This document shows, in pieces, positions 43,689-51,011 of a stretch of DNA of 64,000 bases. The DNA comes from Arthrobacter roseus (lineage in GTDB: Bacteria > Actinomycetota > Actinomycetes > Actinomycetales > Micrococcaceae), in assembly GCF_016907875.1 (NCBI RefSeq), contig NZ_JAFBCU010000001.1, positions 806,001 through 870,000 of the forward strand, read 5' to 3'. Every line of letters starts with the position of its first letter. Within the stretch, counting starts at the first letter, position 1. Below the pieces are notes generated by a model. It was not told where the DNA came from. It saw nothing but the letters and a program-made list of their open reading frames with translations, and did not search any database. A program made the position numbers and the translations under genes.

Positions 43689-44727
43689 GGCGGCATCCAT
43701 TGAAGCGGTGAAAACCGAGGTTGCTGTGCTGTACGGTCCGCGGGCACGTCTTGTTGCTGCGGAGAGAGTCACCGTTGGCGGAATTCGAGGTTTTTTTGCT
43801 CGTAGTCACTTCGAGGTGACCGTTGAGATACCTTCGGCGCCAGCCGAAGCTCCCACCTATCGTCTTCCAGAATCGACGCGGCGCGCTGGACTCATGGCGT
43901 TGCTCGAGGATGCAGATCGGGATGAGGCCAGCTTCAACAAGGTGGTTGCGCCAGCGGATCCACCTGTTTCCACGGCAACGGATGCGTTTGCCATCCTCAT
44001 GGATGATCTGACATTCAACGTTGTGCCGCCAGAGACGGTGTCGCAACCGCCGTCGGTCCTCGCCGGAGCCGGCGATCTGGTGGTCTGTGCGGGGCTACGG
44101 TCAGAGGCCGACGACGCCGCTCGTTTGCTGTCCTCCACCGTCGGGATCCCGGGGGCGTTGTTTGCTGGCGTCAGGGACCCTCATGTGCCCGGGATGCGTC
44201 TAGAGAACCGGCGGGTCGAGAATCGACGCGAGGCCATGGAAGCTCGGGCGCGCGGCGTCGAGAAGTCCGAGCCGGTCGTCGTAGCCTTCGGGGTGGGTGG
44301 GGGAGCCGACGTGTCTGCCGGTGCTATTCAGCTCGCCGGGCTGGGCCCTGATCAGGTGTGGCTGGTAGTCGACGCGGGGCGTAAATCAGAGGATACGCGT
44401 GCCTGGGTGGAGCTGATGTGCGCTGCGGTGCCCGTCGCTGGACTGGTGGTCACCGGTGCTTCCGCAACCAGAACTCCGGAAACGGTGGACGCGCTTGGAC
44501 TGCCGGTGGGCTGGGTCGACGGCAAACGAACATCTCGCTCTGCGCCCCCTGCATCCACTGCACCCCCTGTGCCTTCCGCCCCGTCACCGTTTGGGTCATC
44601 CCCTACGCTTTGGGACATCCCGCACGCTTTGGGTTACCCCTCACCGTTTGGGACCGTTGGGCCGGTGGGGACGCCGACGTCGCAGGTGTCGGCTCCGGCT
44701 CCGGGCCAGCGCCGTGGGATAGAGTAA
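43666..44727 (+). CDS. FlhF-like protein with degenerate GTPase domain
   Basis: A 353-residue protein. The first 60 residues match the FlhF N-terminal B domain (EAVKTEVAVLYGPRARLVAAERV, GGIRGFFARSHFEVTVE). The rest lies where the SRP-type GTPase should be, but the P-loop is gone: GDLVVCAGLRSEADDAARLL replaces the GPTGVGKTTT type. Later phrases (VWLVVDAGRKSED, then LGLPVGWVDGKRT) look like worn G3 and G4/G5 regions. The last 55 residues are Pro/Ser-rich and include 19-base tandem repeats (44590-44656). GTG 43666 starts inside flhA. It follows flhA as flhF does elsewhere. A landmark role without GTP switching is possible. Confidence 0.7.
   Translation: MRKQLRLEAASIEAVKTEVAVLYGPRARLVAAERVTVGGIRGFFARSHFEVTVEIPSAPAEAPTYRLPESTRRAGLMALLEDADRDEASFNKVVAPADPPVSTATDAFAILMDDLTFNVVPPETVSQPPSVLAGAGDLVVCAGLRSEADDAARLLSSTVGIPGALFAGVRDPHVPGMRLENRRVENRREAMEARARGVEKSEPVVVAFGVGGGADVSAGAIQLAGLGPDQVWLVVDAGRKSEDTRAWVELMCAAVPVAGLVVTGASATRTPETVDALGLPVGWVDGKRTSRSAPPASTAPPVPSAPSPFGSSPTLWDIPHALGYPSPFGTVGPVGTPTSQVSAPAPGQRRGIE
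44590..44656. repeat. 19-bp tandem repeats in the tail of the flhF-like gene
   Basis: Three and a half units of exactly 19 bases start with TTTGGG at 44590, 44609, 44628 and 44647; each holds a small dyad GGG-N4-CCC. They encode the tail phrase FGSSPTLWDIPHALGYPSPF. Nineteen is not a multiple of three, so each unit is read in a different frame, which argues for selection on DNA or for recent insertion rather than for a protein repeat. Confidence 0.75.
44720..44725 (+). promoter_or_regulatory. -10 element for leaderless csrA
   Basis: TAGAGT, then AAACGG, then GTG. A TANNNT hexamer six bases before the start codon is the mark of a leaderless message in actinobacteria. It lies in the last codons of the flhF-like gene, so csrA may be transcribed independently of the flagellar run. 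Confidence 0.6.
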
Positions 44728-44731
44728 ACGG

Positions 44732-44977
44732 GTGTTGGTTCTAACCCGTAAGCCCGGCGAGCAGATTCTCATTGGCGACGACATTGTCATTACCGTGCTC
44801 GATTCGCGCGGGGAAGGCATCCGGATCGGCATCGATGCGCCCAAGGGCGTCAAAATCCATCGTGAGGAAGTTATCCGTGCGGTGACGGAGGCCAATCTGG
44901 CGGCGGCAACAGCGGACGACGACGCCGAGGCACGCATCAAGGCGATGCTCGGTTTGCCTGCTGGCGACGGTAAGTAG
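44732..44977 (+). CDS. csrA: Carbon storage regulator CsrA
   Basis: An 81-residue RNA-binding dimer. The start (LVLTRKPGEQILIGDDIVITVL) and GIRIGIDAPKGVKIHREEV are the family core, with the RNA-contacting residues near both ends; a longer C-terminal tail follows. It probably represses flagellin translation at the fliC leader until FliW binds it. GTG 44732 has no ribosome site but a -10 hexamer six bases upstream. It is the last gene of the flagellar locus, before a palindromic repeat. Confidence 0.95.
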   Translation: MLVLTRKPGEQILIGDDIVITVLDSRGEGIRIGIDAPKGVKIHREEVIRAVTEANLAAATADDDAEARIKAMLGLPAGDGK

Positions 44978-45010
44978 TCTCGCCCGACCCTTCAGCCCTC
45001 ACCCCTCTTC

Positions 45011-45081
45011 GCCGAGGTCACCCTTTGACCGCCAGATCACCCTTTGTAAGGGGGATCTGGCGGTCAAACCCCGATCTCGGC
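45011..45081. repeat. GAGGTCACCC palindromic repeat, copy C
   Basis: A 71-base hairpin: GCCGAGGTC outside pairs with GATCTCGGC, and TTTGACCGCCAGATC (15 bases) pairs perfectly with its complement further in. The same two-tier design as at 1312-1384 and 16482-16555. It lies between convergent csrA and tRNA-Thr. Confidence 0.82.
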
Positions 45082-45119
45082 AGTAGATAAAGGGGTAATA
45101 GAGCGGTTAAAAGGAAGAG

Positions 45120-45192
45120 GGCCTCCTGCCGGAATCGAACCGGCGACCTTCTCATTACGAGTGAGACGCTCTACCAACTGAGCTAAGGAGGC
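45120..45192 (-). tRNA. tRNA-Thr (anticodon CGU)
   Basis: On the minus strand a standard cloverleaf: acceptor GCCTCCT with AGGAGGC, D-loop AGTTGGTA, anticodon loop CTCGTAA (anticodon CGT), T-arm GCCGG-TTCGATT-CCGGC. The discriminator base is read as C, which is less usual; CCA is not encoded. Confidence 0.94.
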
Positions 45193-45281
45193 CTGCCACC
45201 AGACGATGCTGGCGCAGGGACTTACTCTATCCGGTCCATAATGCGCCGGTCAAAACGGACGTGAAGCGCGCTTTCTGCGAG

Positions 45282-46100
45282 TTATTTGAGTTCTTCCGGC
45301 TTCGGAATCTCTACGGGCTCGCCCCAACCGGAGAAGTTCGTAATTGACGGGACCGTCATGTCTGCAATAGTACCCACGCTCTTCTGCTGGATCATGCGGT
45401 AGCCGTCGTTGAGCCAGATGTTCATGTCGGTGACTTTTACGCCGATGAGCTCATAAGATCCATCGCACCGATACTGGTAGCCCTCCGGCTCGGACCCGTT
45501 CTCGATGTCAGCTTTGCCCATGCTGACCCACTGTGGGCAGAGGGACATGGAGCCGATGAGAGACTCGACCGAGGAGGATTGTTTTGCGAGTTCCACTCCC
45601 GTGGTCACCATCTGAATCGATGGAACAGTTGAGGTTGGATCCGCCTCGACCCAACGGTTCCCCATAAAGAAGAACGTGGAGTCCTTGGTGAGGAGAAGCG
45701 TCGGTTCTCCGTCCGTCGTTCCGTATGCCGTATATTCCGGGACGTACTCGAATACTGTTGTGCTCTTGGGAAGGTCAGCGGTTGAGGTTAGCACCATCTT
45801 GCCCGTTTTCGCGGCTCGCACTGCTTCATCTATGCAGGTGCCGAACACCTTGCCGTCAACGGGAACCTCCGCTTCGCGGGTGAGTTCCGTGCACGAGTCG
45901 GGCGAGGCGGCGGCTGGATTCTCAGAATCTTTATCCGGAGCTGCTTCTTGGGGTTCCTGCTTGGCTGTGGGCCCAGGGTCTTCCCTAGAACGTCCTGGAC
46001 CTCCGGCGCATCCGGTCAGTAGTAGGGAGGCCCCGAGAGCCAGGGCAGCGCTGCGATGCCACGATAAGGGTGCGATAGTTATGTAAAAACTAAAGCTCAA
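45282..46100 (-). CDS. Hypothetical lipoprotein
   Basis: A lipoprotein of up to 272 residues with lipobox LLLTGC and a charged, Glu/Pro/Asp-rich linker (about 33-68). The body has four or more cysteines (SCTELT, FGTCID, MSLCPQW, YRCDGS) that may form disulfides, and beta-rich sequence. I do not recognise the family. The start is uncertain: TTG 46100 is the only start-type codon upstream of the signal sequence, and no ribosome site is visible. It lies 36 bases after the alpha/beta hydrolase gene on the same strand and may share its transcript. Confidence 0.65.
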   Translation of the reverse strand: MSFSFYITIAPLSWHRSAALALGASLLLTGCAGGPGRSREDPGPTAKQEPQEAAPDKDSENPAAASPDSCTELTREAEVPVDGKVFGTCIDEAVRAAKTGKMVLTSTADLPKSTTVFEYVPEYTAYGTTDGEPTLLLTKDSTFFFMGNRWVEADPTSTVPSIQMVTTGVELAKQSSSVESLIGSMSLCPQWVSMGKADIENGSEPEGYQYRCDGSYELIGVKVTDMNIWLNDGYRMIQQKSVGTIADMTVPSITNFSGWGEPVEIPKPEELK

Positions 46101-46136
46101 AACGAGCGTTATAGCAACACTATGCTGGCCAAGAAT

Positions 46137-47696
46137 TTAGCAGCGCGTCCCGTCGTCGGGAACGGTCCCGTCGATGAAGTAGTTGTCGACGGCGTCGCCT
46201 ATGCAGTCTCCAGCTCGGCCGTAAGCTGTGTGCCCTTGCCCCTCCCACGTGAGTAGCACCCCGGATTCCAGCTGTCCGGCCAGTGCTTTGGACCATTCGT
46301 AGGGGGTGGCCGGGTCGCCGGTGGTGCCTACGACGACGATGGGATCGGCCCCCGAAGCGTTCACTTCGTGTGGTTCGCGGACAGCATCGTAGGGCCACGC
46401 GTCGCACATGATTCCCCCGTAGGCGAGGAACCGTCCGAGGGTTGGCGATGCCTTGTCCAGCGCGGCAGCGTCGGCTCGCATGGCGTCCAATGAAGCAGGC
46501 ATCGGGTAGTCAAGGCAGTTGATGGCGTTGAATGCGAAATCGCTGTTGGACGAATAACTACCGTCCTCTTCACGGTCCGCACCGAAGTCTGCGAGGTAAA
46601 GGATGGGGTCCGGGTTGCCTTGCAGTGCTTGGGTGAGTGCCTGCGTGAGGGTTGGCCAGTTTGCGTCGTTATACAGGGGGAGGATGAATCCGGAGATGAA
46701 CAACGGTACGGTCACTTCGCGCCCGCTGGAGGACATGAGCGGGCTTTCTTCGACGGATTCGATGAGGGCTCGAATTTTAGCGACGCCGTCGTCGACTGTT
46801 CCGGGCAATGGACATTTGTTGCTGGTCTGGCAATCGGCGACGTACGCGCGGATGGCGTCCTCGAAGCCTTTGGCCTGTCCCATGGTCATTTCTTCGCTGG
46901 TGTTAGCGGGGTTGATTCCTCCGTCGAGCACCATGCGGCCCACGTTGTTGGGGAATAGCTCAGCATAGGTTGTTCCCAGGAATGTGCCGTAGGAGAATCC
47001 GAGGTAGTTCAACTTTTTGTTTCCGACGATGGCTCGGAGAATGTCGAGGTCGCGGGCAGCGCTTTCGGTGTCCACGTGCGCCAGCAGGTCGCCTGTGTTC
47101 TTTGCGCACTGTTCAGCGAAGTCTGTGGATGCTTTGGTCGCGGCGGCCAAACCGGCAGGAATCTCGAGGTCGAATGTTTCGGCCCGGTACGCATCGCGTT
47201 CGGAGTCCGTGAGACACTTCACGGGGGCGGACCGGCCGACGCCGCGTGGGTCGAATCCCACGATGTTGTACTTGGACCGCAGGGCATCGGATGCCATCGC
47301 GTCGAGTGATTGGCTGACGGATTCGTAGCCTGAGCCTCCGGGCCCTCCTGGGTTCAAAAGGATGCTGCCTTGTGCGCCGCGGGTCGTCGATCGGATGACG
47401 GCGAGTTCAATGCGTTCGCCGTCGGGCTCGGCATAGTCGAGTGGAACTTCAACCTGTGTGCAGGTGAAGTCTTCCTCGCAGTTCTCCCACATCACTTCCT
47501 GCGCGTAGTAAGGTTCGAGCTCTGCGGCGACGTCTCCTATGACCTCTGGAGCAGCCGACGCCGGACCAGTTGTGTCGGGCTTGCCCAGTTGGCATCCGCT
47601 CAGCACTAGAATTCCGACGACGGCGGAGGCGACAGCCTTCACTGCGGATTGCCAGCGATGCCTGGCCAGTTGCGGTTGGCGGGTGGGCTGCGGCAT
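46137..47696 (-). CDS. Secreted alpha/beta hydrolase, tripeptidyl aminopeptidase type
   Basis: A 519-residue lipoprotein protease like the Streptomyces SlpD/SlpE enzymes, which cut tripeptides from protein N-termini outside the cell. Seen: leader and lipobox LVLSGC, oxyanion region LLNPGGPGGSG, VGFDPRGVGRS, the nucleophile elbow GFSYGTFLG, and the late Asp/His region TTGDPATPYEW ... WEGQGHTAYGR. The C-terminal TAP-like domain has paired cysteines. ATG 47696 is chosen because AAGGAATT precedes it; a GTG at 47714 overlaps the holB stop by 4 bases and is a fair alternative. It is downstream of tmk-holB. Confidence 0.9.
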   Translation of the reverse strand: MPQPTRQPQLARHRWQSAVKAVASAVVGILVLSGCQLGKPDTTGPASAAPEVIGDVAAELEPYYAQEVMWENCEEDFTCTQVEVPLDYAEPDGERIELAVIRSTTRGAQGSILLNPGGPGGSGYESVSQSLDAMASDALRSKYNIVGFDPRGVGRSAPVKCLTDSERDAYRAETFDLEIPAGLAAATKASTDFAEQCAKNTGDLLAHVDTESAARDLDILRAIVGNKKLNYLGFSYGTFLGTTYAELFPNNVGRMVLDGGINPANTSEEMTMGQAKGFEDAIRAYVADCQTSNKCPLPGTVDDGVAKIRALIESVEESPLMSSSGREVTVPLFISGFILPLYNDANWPTLTQALTQALQGNPDPILYLADFGADREEDGSYSSNSDFAFNAINCLDYPMPASLDAMRADAAALDKASPTLGRFLAYGGIMCDAWPYDAVREPHEVNASGADPIVVVGTTGDPATPYEWSKALAGQLESGVLLTWEGQGHTAYGRAGDCIGDAVDNYFIDGTVPDDGTRC

Positions 47697-47710
47697 GGAA
47701 TTCCTTGTGG

Positions 47711-48853
47711 TCACAGGAGGCTGACGGTCATTGCTTCGATGGCCAGGAGCGGCGCAACGTTGGTACTAACGATTCGGCGGCGCACTTTGTTGATTTCTTC
47801 GATCCGCTCGAGTGTTTTTTCCGGTGTGCCGTTGCGGGCGGCTTCTTCCAGGTCCTTGCGCATGGGTTCGTTGACGAGGTCGGATGCGCTGGAGACCTGG
47901 AGCATCAGCACGTCACGATAGAACGATGTGAGGTCCGTCAGCGCCCGGTCGAAGTAGTCGTTCTTCGAACGTTTGGCCCGGCGTGTCTGGTCTTCTTCGA
48001 GCCTGCGCACTTGGCTTCGGATAGATGGCGGCAGGGTGCCAGATTCTGGTGCCCCGACCGATACCAACAGCGAAGCTCGCTCTTCGGCGTCGCGTTGTTC
48101 GAAGGACGCGTGCGCTTCTGCCTCGGCTAGCTGCACCAGTTCTGCGGCCGCCCGCAGGGCTCCGGAAACATTTTTGAGGGTCAGTGGAAGACGCACAATA
48201 CGACGACGGCGTTCGCGTGCGTCTTCGTCAGTTGCGAGTCGTTTGGCTACTCCGATGTGGCTTTGCGCAGCCCGTGCAGAGGCACCGGCTGTTTCGGGGT
48301 CGATGGAGTCCCGCCGCACAAGTAGTTCGGTGACATCAGCAACGGGTGGAAGGCGTAGGCTGACCGCGCGGCAACGCGATCGGATCGTGACGAGGACGTC
48401 GCCTGGGCCGGGCGCACAGAGCAACCAGATCGTGCGTGGTGGTGGTTCTTCAATGGCTTTGAGGAGCACATTGGTGCTGCGTTCCTGCATGCGGTCGGCA
48501 TCTTCAATGATGATGATGCGCCACCGACCCGTTGATGGTTTATCTTGGGCTTTGCGGACGAGGTCGCGGGCTTCCTCAATGGAGATGGTGACCTTTTCGG
48601 TGGTCACATTGGTGACGTCAGCGTGACTGCCCGCGAGGGCGGTGATGCAGGCACGGCACTGTCCACAGCCGCGTTCGGCTGGATCTTTGGCGTCACAGAG
48701 GAGAGCAGCGGTGAACGCGCGGGCCGCGTTCGATCGACCAGATCCGGGCGGGCCGGTGAACAGCCATGCATGATTGGGGGACGGAGCGGCAGCTGCCCGG
48801 CGCAACTGTTCCACAACCTGCCCTTGTCCCAGCAAGTCTTGCCAGACACTCAA
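47711..48853 (-). CDS. holB: DNA polymerase III delta' subunit
   Basis: A 380-residue clamp-loader subunit. The P-loop-like motif reads GPPGSGRSNAA, with Arg in place of Lys as in delta' proteins that do not hydrolyse ATP. Zinc-binding cysteines (CDAKDPAERGCGQCRAC), DADRMQ and the sensor-1-like KAIEEPPPRTIWLL follow. TTG 48853 is chosen: AAGGAA lies upstream, the protein then begins LSVWQDLLGQ as in the family, and it overlaps the tmk stop by 4 bases (TTGA). The longer frame from 48904 is not supported. Confidence 0.92.
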   Translation of the reverse strand: MSVWQDLLGQGQVVEQLRRAAAAPSPNHAWLFTGPPGSGRSNAARAFTAALLCDAKDPAERGCGQCRACITALAGSHADVTNVTTEKVTISIEEARDLVRKAQDKPSTGRWRIIIIEDADRMQERSTNVLLKAIEEPPPRTIWLLCAPGPGDVLVTIRSRCRAVSLRLPPVADVTELLVRRDSIDPETAGASARAAQSHIGVAKRLATDEDARERRRRIVRLPLTLKNVSGALRAAAELVQLAEAEAHASFEQRDAEERASLLVSVGAPESGTLPPSIRSQVRRLEEDQTRRAKRSKNDYFDRALTDLTSFYRDVLMLQVSSASDLVNEPMRKDLEEAARNGTPEKTLERIEEINKVRRRIVSTNVAPLLAIEAMTVSLL

Positions 48854-49548
48854 TGGTGATTTCCTTGTTCGATTTCGTCCAGTATCGGCTGCAGTCGCTG
48901 CCATACCTTTGTGGCCAGGGAGTCTGCGTCCTGCTGAGCATTCAGGACTAAGTAACCCGTGGGGTCCTCTTCGGCCAGCGCAAGGAACGTCTCTCGGATG
49001 CGGGTGTGGAAGTCGTCAGGCTCAGCCTCCAGTCGGTCTTCGGCAGTCTGGTTCGCGGTCCGCCGGGTTCGGCCTTGATCGGGTTCGACGTCGAGAAGCA
49101 CAGTGAGGTCCGGCTGCAGACCCTGAGTGGCCCAAGCATTTAGTTCGAGGACGGTTTCGACGCCGAGGTCTCGCCCCGCGCCCTGATACGCGGCCGATGA
49201 GTCGATATAGCGGTCTGAAATCACGATCTTGCCCTCCTGCAGCGCTGGCAGGATGACCTGTTCTACGTGGGCGGCTCGCGCGGCTGCGAAGATCAGTGCT
49301 TCGGTACGGGCATCGATGTCGCCGTTGCCGTGCTCGAGCACCAGGCTGCGTAGCTGTTCACCCACTGGGGTGCCACCAGGCTCCCGTGTCTGCAGCACGT
49401 GCCGTCCGTCGGCTTCGAGCCGGGCTCCCAAAAGGGCAGCTTGAGTTGATTTGCCTGCACCGTCACCGCCTTCGAATGCAACAAAAACACCCGAGTAGGC
49501 GTACGCGCCGTCGTCGTCTTGTCCTGGGGAAACCTGCGAAAAGCTCAC
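48850..49548 (-). CDS. tmk: Thymidylate kinase
   Basis: A 232-residue dTMP kinase. P-loop FEGGDGAGKST near 26-36, TREPGGTPVGEQLR for dTMP binding and ISDRYIDSSAAYQG (the DRY motif) are clear; a LID with basic residues (RTRRTANQT) follows. It makes dTDP for DNA synthesis. GTG 49548 has no ribosome site; TAGGCT lies six bases upstream (49555-49560), so the message is probably leaderless. It is coupled to holB by overlap. Confidence 0.95.
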   Translation of the reverse strand: MSFSQVSPGQDDDGAYAYSGVFVAFEGGDGAGKSTQAALLGARLEADGRHVLQTREPGGTPVGEQLRSLVLEHGNGDIDARTEALIFAAARAAHVEQVILPALQEGKIVISDRYIDSSAAYQGAGRDLGVETVLELNAWATQGLQPDLTVLLDVEPDQGRTRRTANQTAEDRLEAEPDDFHTRIRETFLALAEEDPTGYLVLNAQQDADSLATKVWQRLQPILDEIEQGNHH

Positions 49549-49590
49549 CGGGACAGCCTACCCAGTAACACTGACAAAATACTGGGCCAA

Positions 49591-50229
49591 TTAGACGAGT
49601 TCGCCGAAAGGAAGCGGAGTACTGAGGCGGTTTGTGGGTCCCGGAAGCGGGCATGCCCATGCTTCGTCGTAGGCGCAGGAAGGGTTGTAAGCGAAGTTGA
49701 AGTCCACCAGCAGCCGCTTTTCATCGTCTGTCCCACCCAGAAAAGCGCCCTTGATCGTGTCGAGCAGGTACCGGCCACCACCGTAGGTGCCGCCGTCGTG
49801 CCCTGCCAGTGCGTCTCGCACCGGCAGGAACAGTCCACCGCCATAGCCACCATGTCGCCATAGTGCCAACGAGCCATAGTCGCCGCAACGCACCGTCCCC
49901 AGACGTCCAAAGGGCACGACGCCGTCAGTACCGGTGGGCACGTTCATCACCTCGCCGGTGCCCTCGTCGTCGACAGCGGCCCAGAGGCGGGCCTCCGGAG
50001 CGTAGTCGGCAACGGGAAGTCCAGCGAATTGTCCTTTTGCTTCGGGCGTTAGGGGAGAGGCCGGATGGTTCGCGAAGAGTTCGTCGCGGCCCCGACGCCA
50101 ATACGCGTGGGCGCGGGCCGCGTCGCCGTCGTGCCCTGTTCCAGCTATCTGCCTGACCTCGGAGTACAGAGTGAAGACGCGCTGTCGCCAATCCGCGGTG
50201 TCCAGGGCTACGTTCAGTTCACCGTCCAT
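49591..50229 (-). CDS. DUF1684 family protein
   Basis: A 212-residue protein of the DUF1684 family, seen from RRGRDELFANHPASPLTPEAK near 39-59 and the C-terminal VDFNFAYNPSCAYDEAWACPLP with its NPSC motif. The function is unknown. No signal peptide or membrane segment is seen, so it is cytoplasmic. ATG 50229 is chosen because TACACT lies six bases upstream (50236-50241), the leaderless pattern; the open frame to 50319 has no start signal. Its start faces the DUF6318 gene. Confidence 0.82.
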   Translation of the reverse strand: MDGELNVALDTADWRQRVFTLYSEVRQIAGTGHDGDAARAHAYWRRGRDELFANHPASPLTPEAKGQFAGLPVADYAPEARLWAAVDDEGTGEVMNVPTGTDGVVPFGRLGTVRCGDYGSLALWRHGGYGGGLFLPVRDALAGHDGGTYGGGRYLLDTIKGAFLGGTDDEKRLLVDFNFAYNPSCAYDEAWACPLPGPTNRLSTPLPFGELV

Positions 50230-50343
50230 GGGAACAGTGTAGGAGCTGACGCTGAAGGTGTGGATAACTTTCGCACGAGTTTGTGTTTTTCGGTACTGTG
50301 TTCGAAGTATACATAACATCTGACCAACTAATGAGGGCGATCC

Positions 50344-51009
50344 ATGTCTCAGTCTCTGCGCACGTTTCCGTTCAAGGCCCCCAAGACGTTGGCGGTAGCC
50401 GTGGTTTCGCTAGTCCTATTGTCCGGTTGCGCGGGGGCTGGGGCCTCGTCTGATGAATCGTCGGCCGCAGCATTGCCAAAGACTTCAGCATCGGCAACGC
50501 CCACCCTCACTCCAACGCCCACGCCGAGTGCCGTGTACAAGCCAGCGTCGGCTGAGGGCCCGGCCCAGAATGTCCCTCTGCCGAAGATGCCGGAGGCGGC
50601 AACGAAGGAGACTAAGGCGGGGCTGCAGGCGTTCGGCAAGTATGTGATCGCGCTGTTCAGCTACGGTTACGAAACAGGCGACGTGAAGCCTGTAAAAGCT
50701 GTCATTAGTTCTGATTGCGATTTATGTGCGAACTACTTCAAGATGGTCAAAGCGGGGTACGAGGATGATGACTGGCTTGGTGGCGCGAAGCTCGATGTAC
50801 TGGGTAGTACTAGCGTCTTCAAGAAGACTCCTGACGGTAAATATCAATTGATTCTTGATATTACCCAGGAACCAACGGAATATTTTTATCCAGGCGGGAA
50901 ATTTCCCGAAACCGGTGACTCTTCGTGGAGCGCATTTATCCTTGAGGCCAAATTTATCAAGGGTGTATGGCATGCTTCTGAGCTCTCTAGTATCAAAGGT
51001 TCGAGCTAA
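50344..51009 (+). CDS. DUF6318-like lipoprotein
   Basis: A 221-residue lipoprotein with lipobox VLLSGC, a Ser/Thr/Pro linker with PTPTPTPS repeats (about 48-64) and a folded domain of about 130 residues (AFGKYVIALFSYGYETGD, SSDCDLCANYF with paired Cys, FYPGGKFPETG) that resembles the Micrococcaceae DUF6318 family. The function is unknown. GAGGGCGAT precedes ATG 50344. The second half is clearly AT-richer than the window. The next gene starts 2 bases after the stop, so the two form an operon. Confidence 0.75.
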   Translation: MSQSLRTFPFKAPKTLAVAVVSLVLLSGCAGAGASSDESSAAALPKTSASATPTLTPTPTPSAVYKPASAEGPAQNVPLPKMPEAATKETKAGLQAFGKYVIALFSYGYETGDVKPVKAVISSDCDLCANYFKMVKAGYEDDDWLGGAKLDVLGSTSVFKKTPDGKYQLILDITQEPTEYFYPGGKFPETGDSSWSAFILEAKFIKGVWHASELSSIKGSS

Positions 51010-51011
51010 AA

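Noticed and set aside
44590-44656. CRISPR-like array
   Set aside because: Units are 19 bases, contiguous with no spacers, and lie inside a coding sequence.
45193-45281. Possible terminator between the lipoprotein gene and tRNA-Thr
   Set aside because: Only a short self-complementary AAGCGCGCTT is seen, with no T tract.
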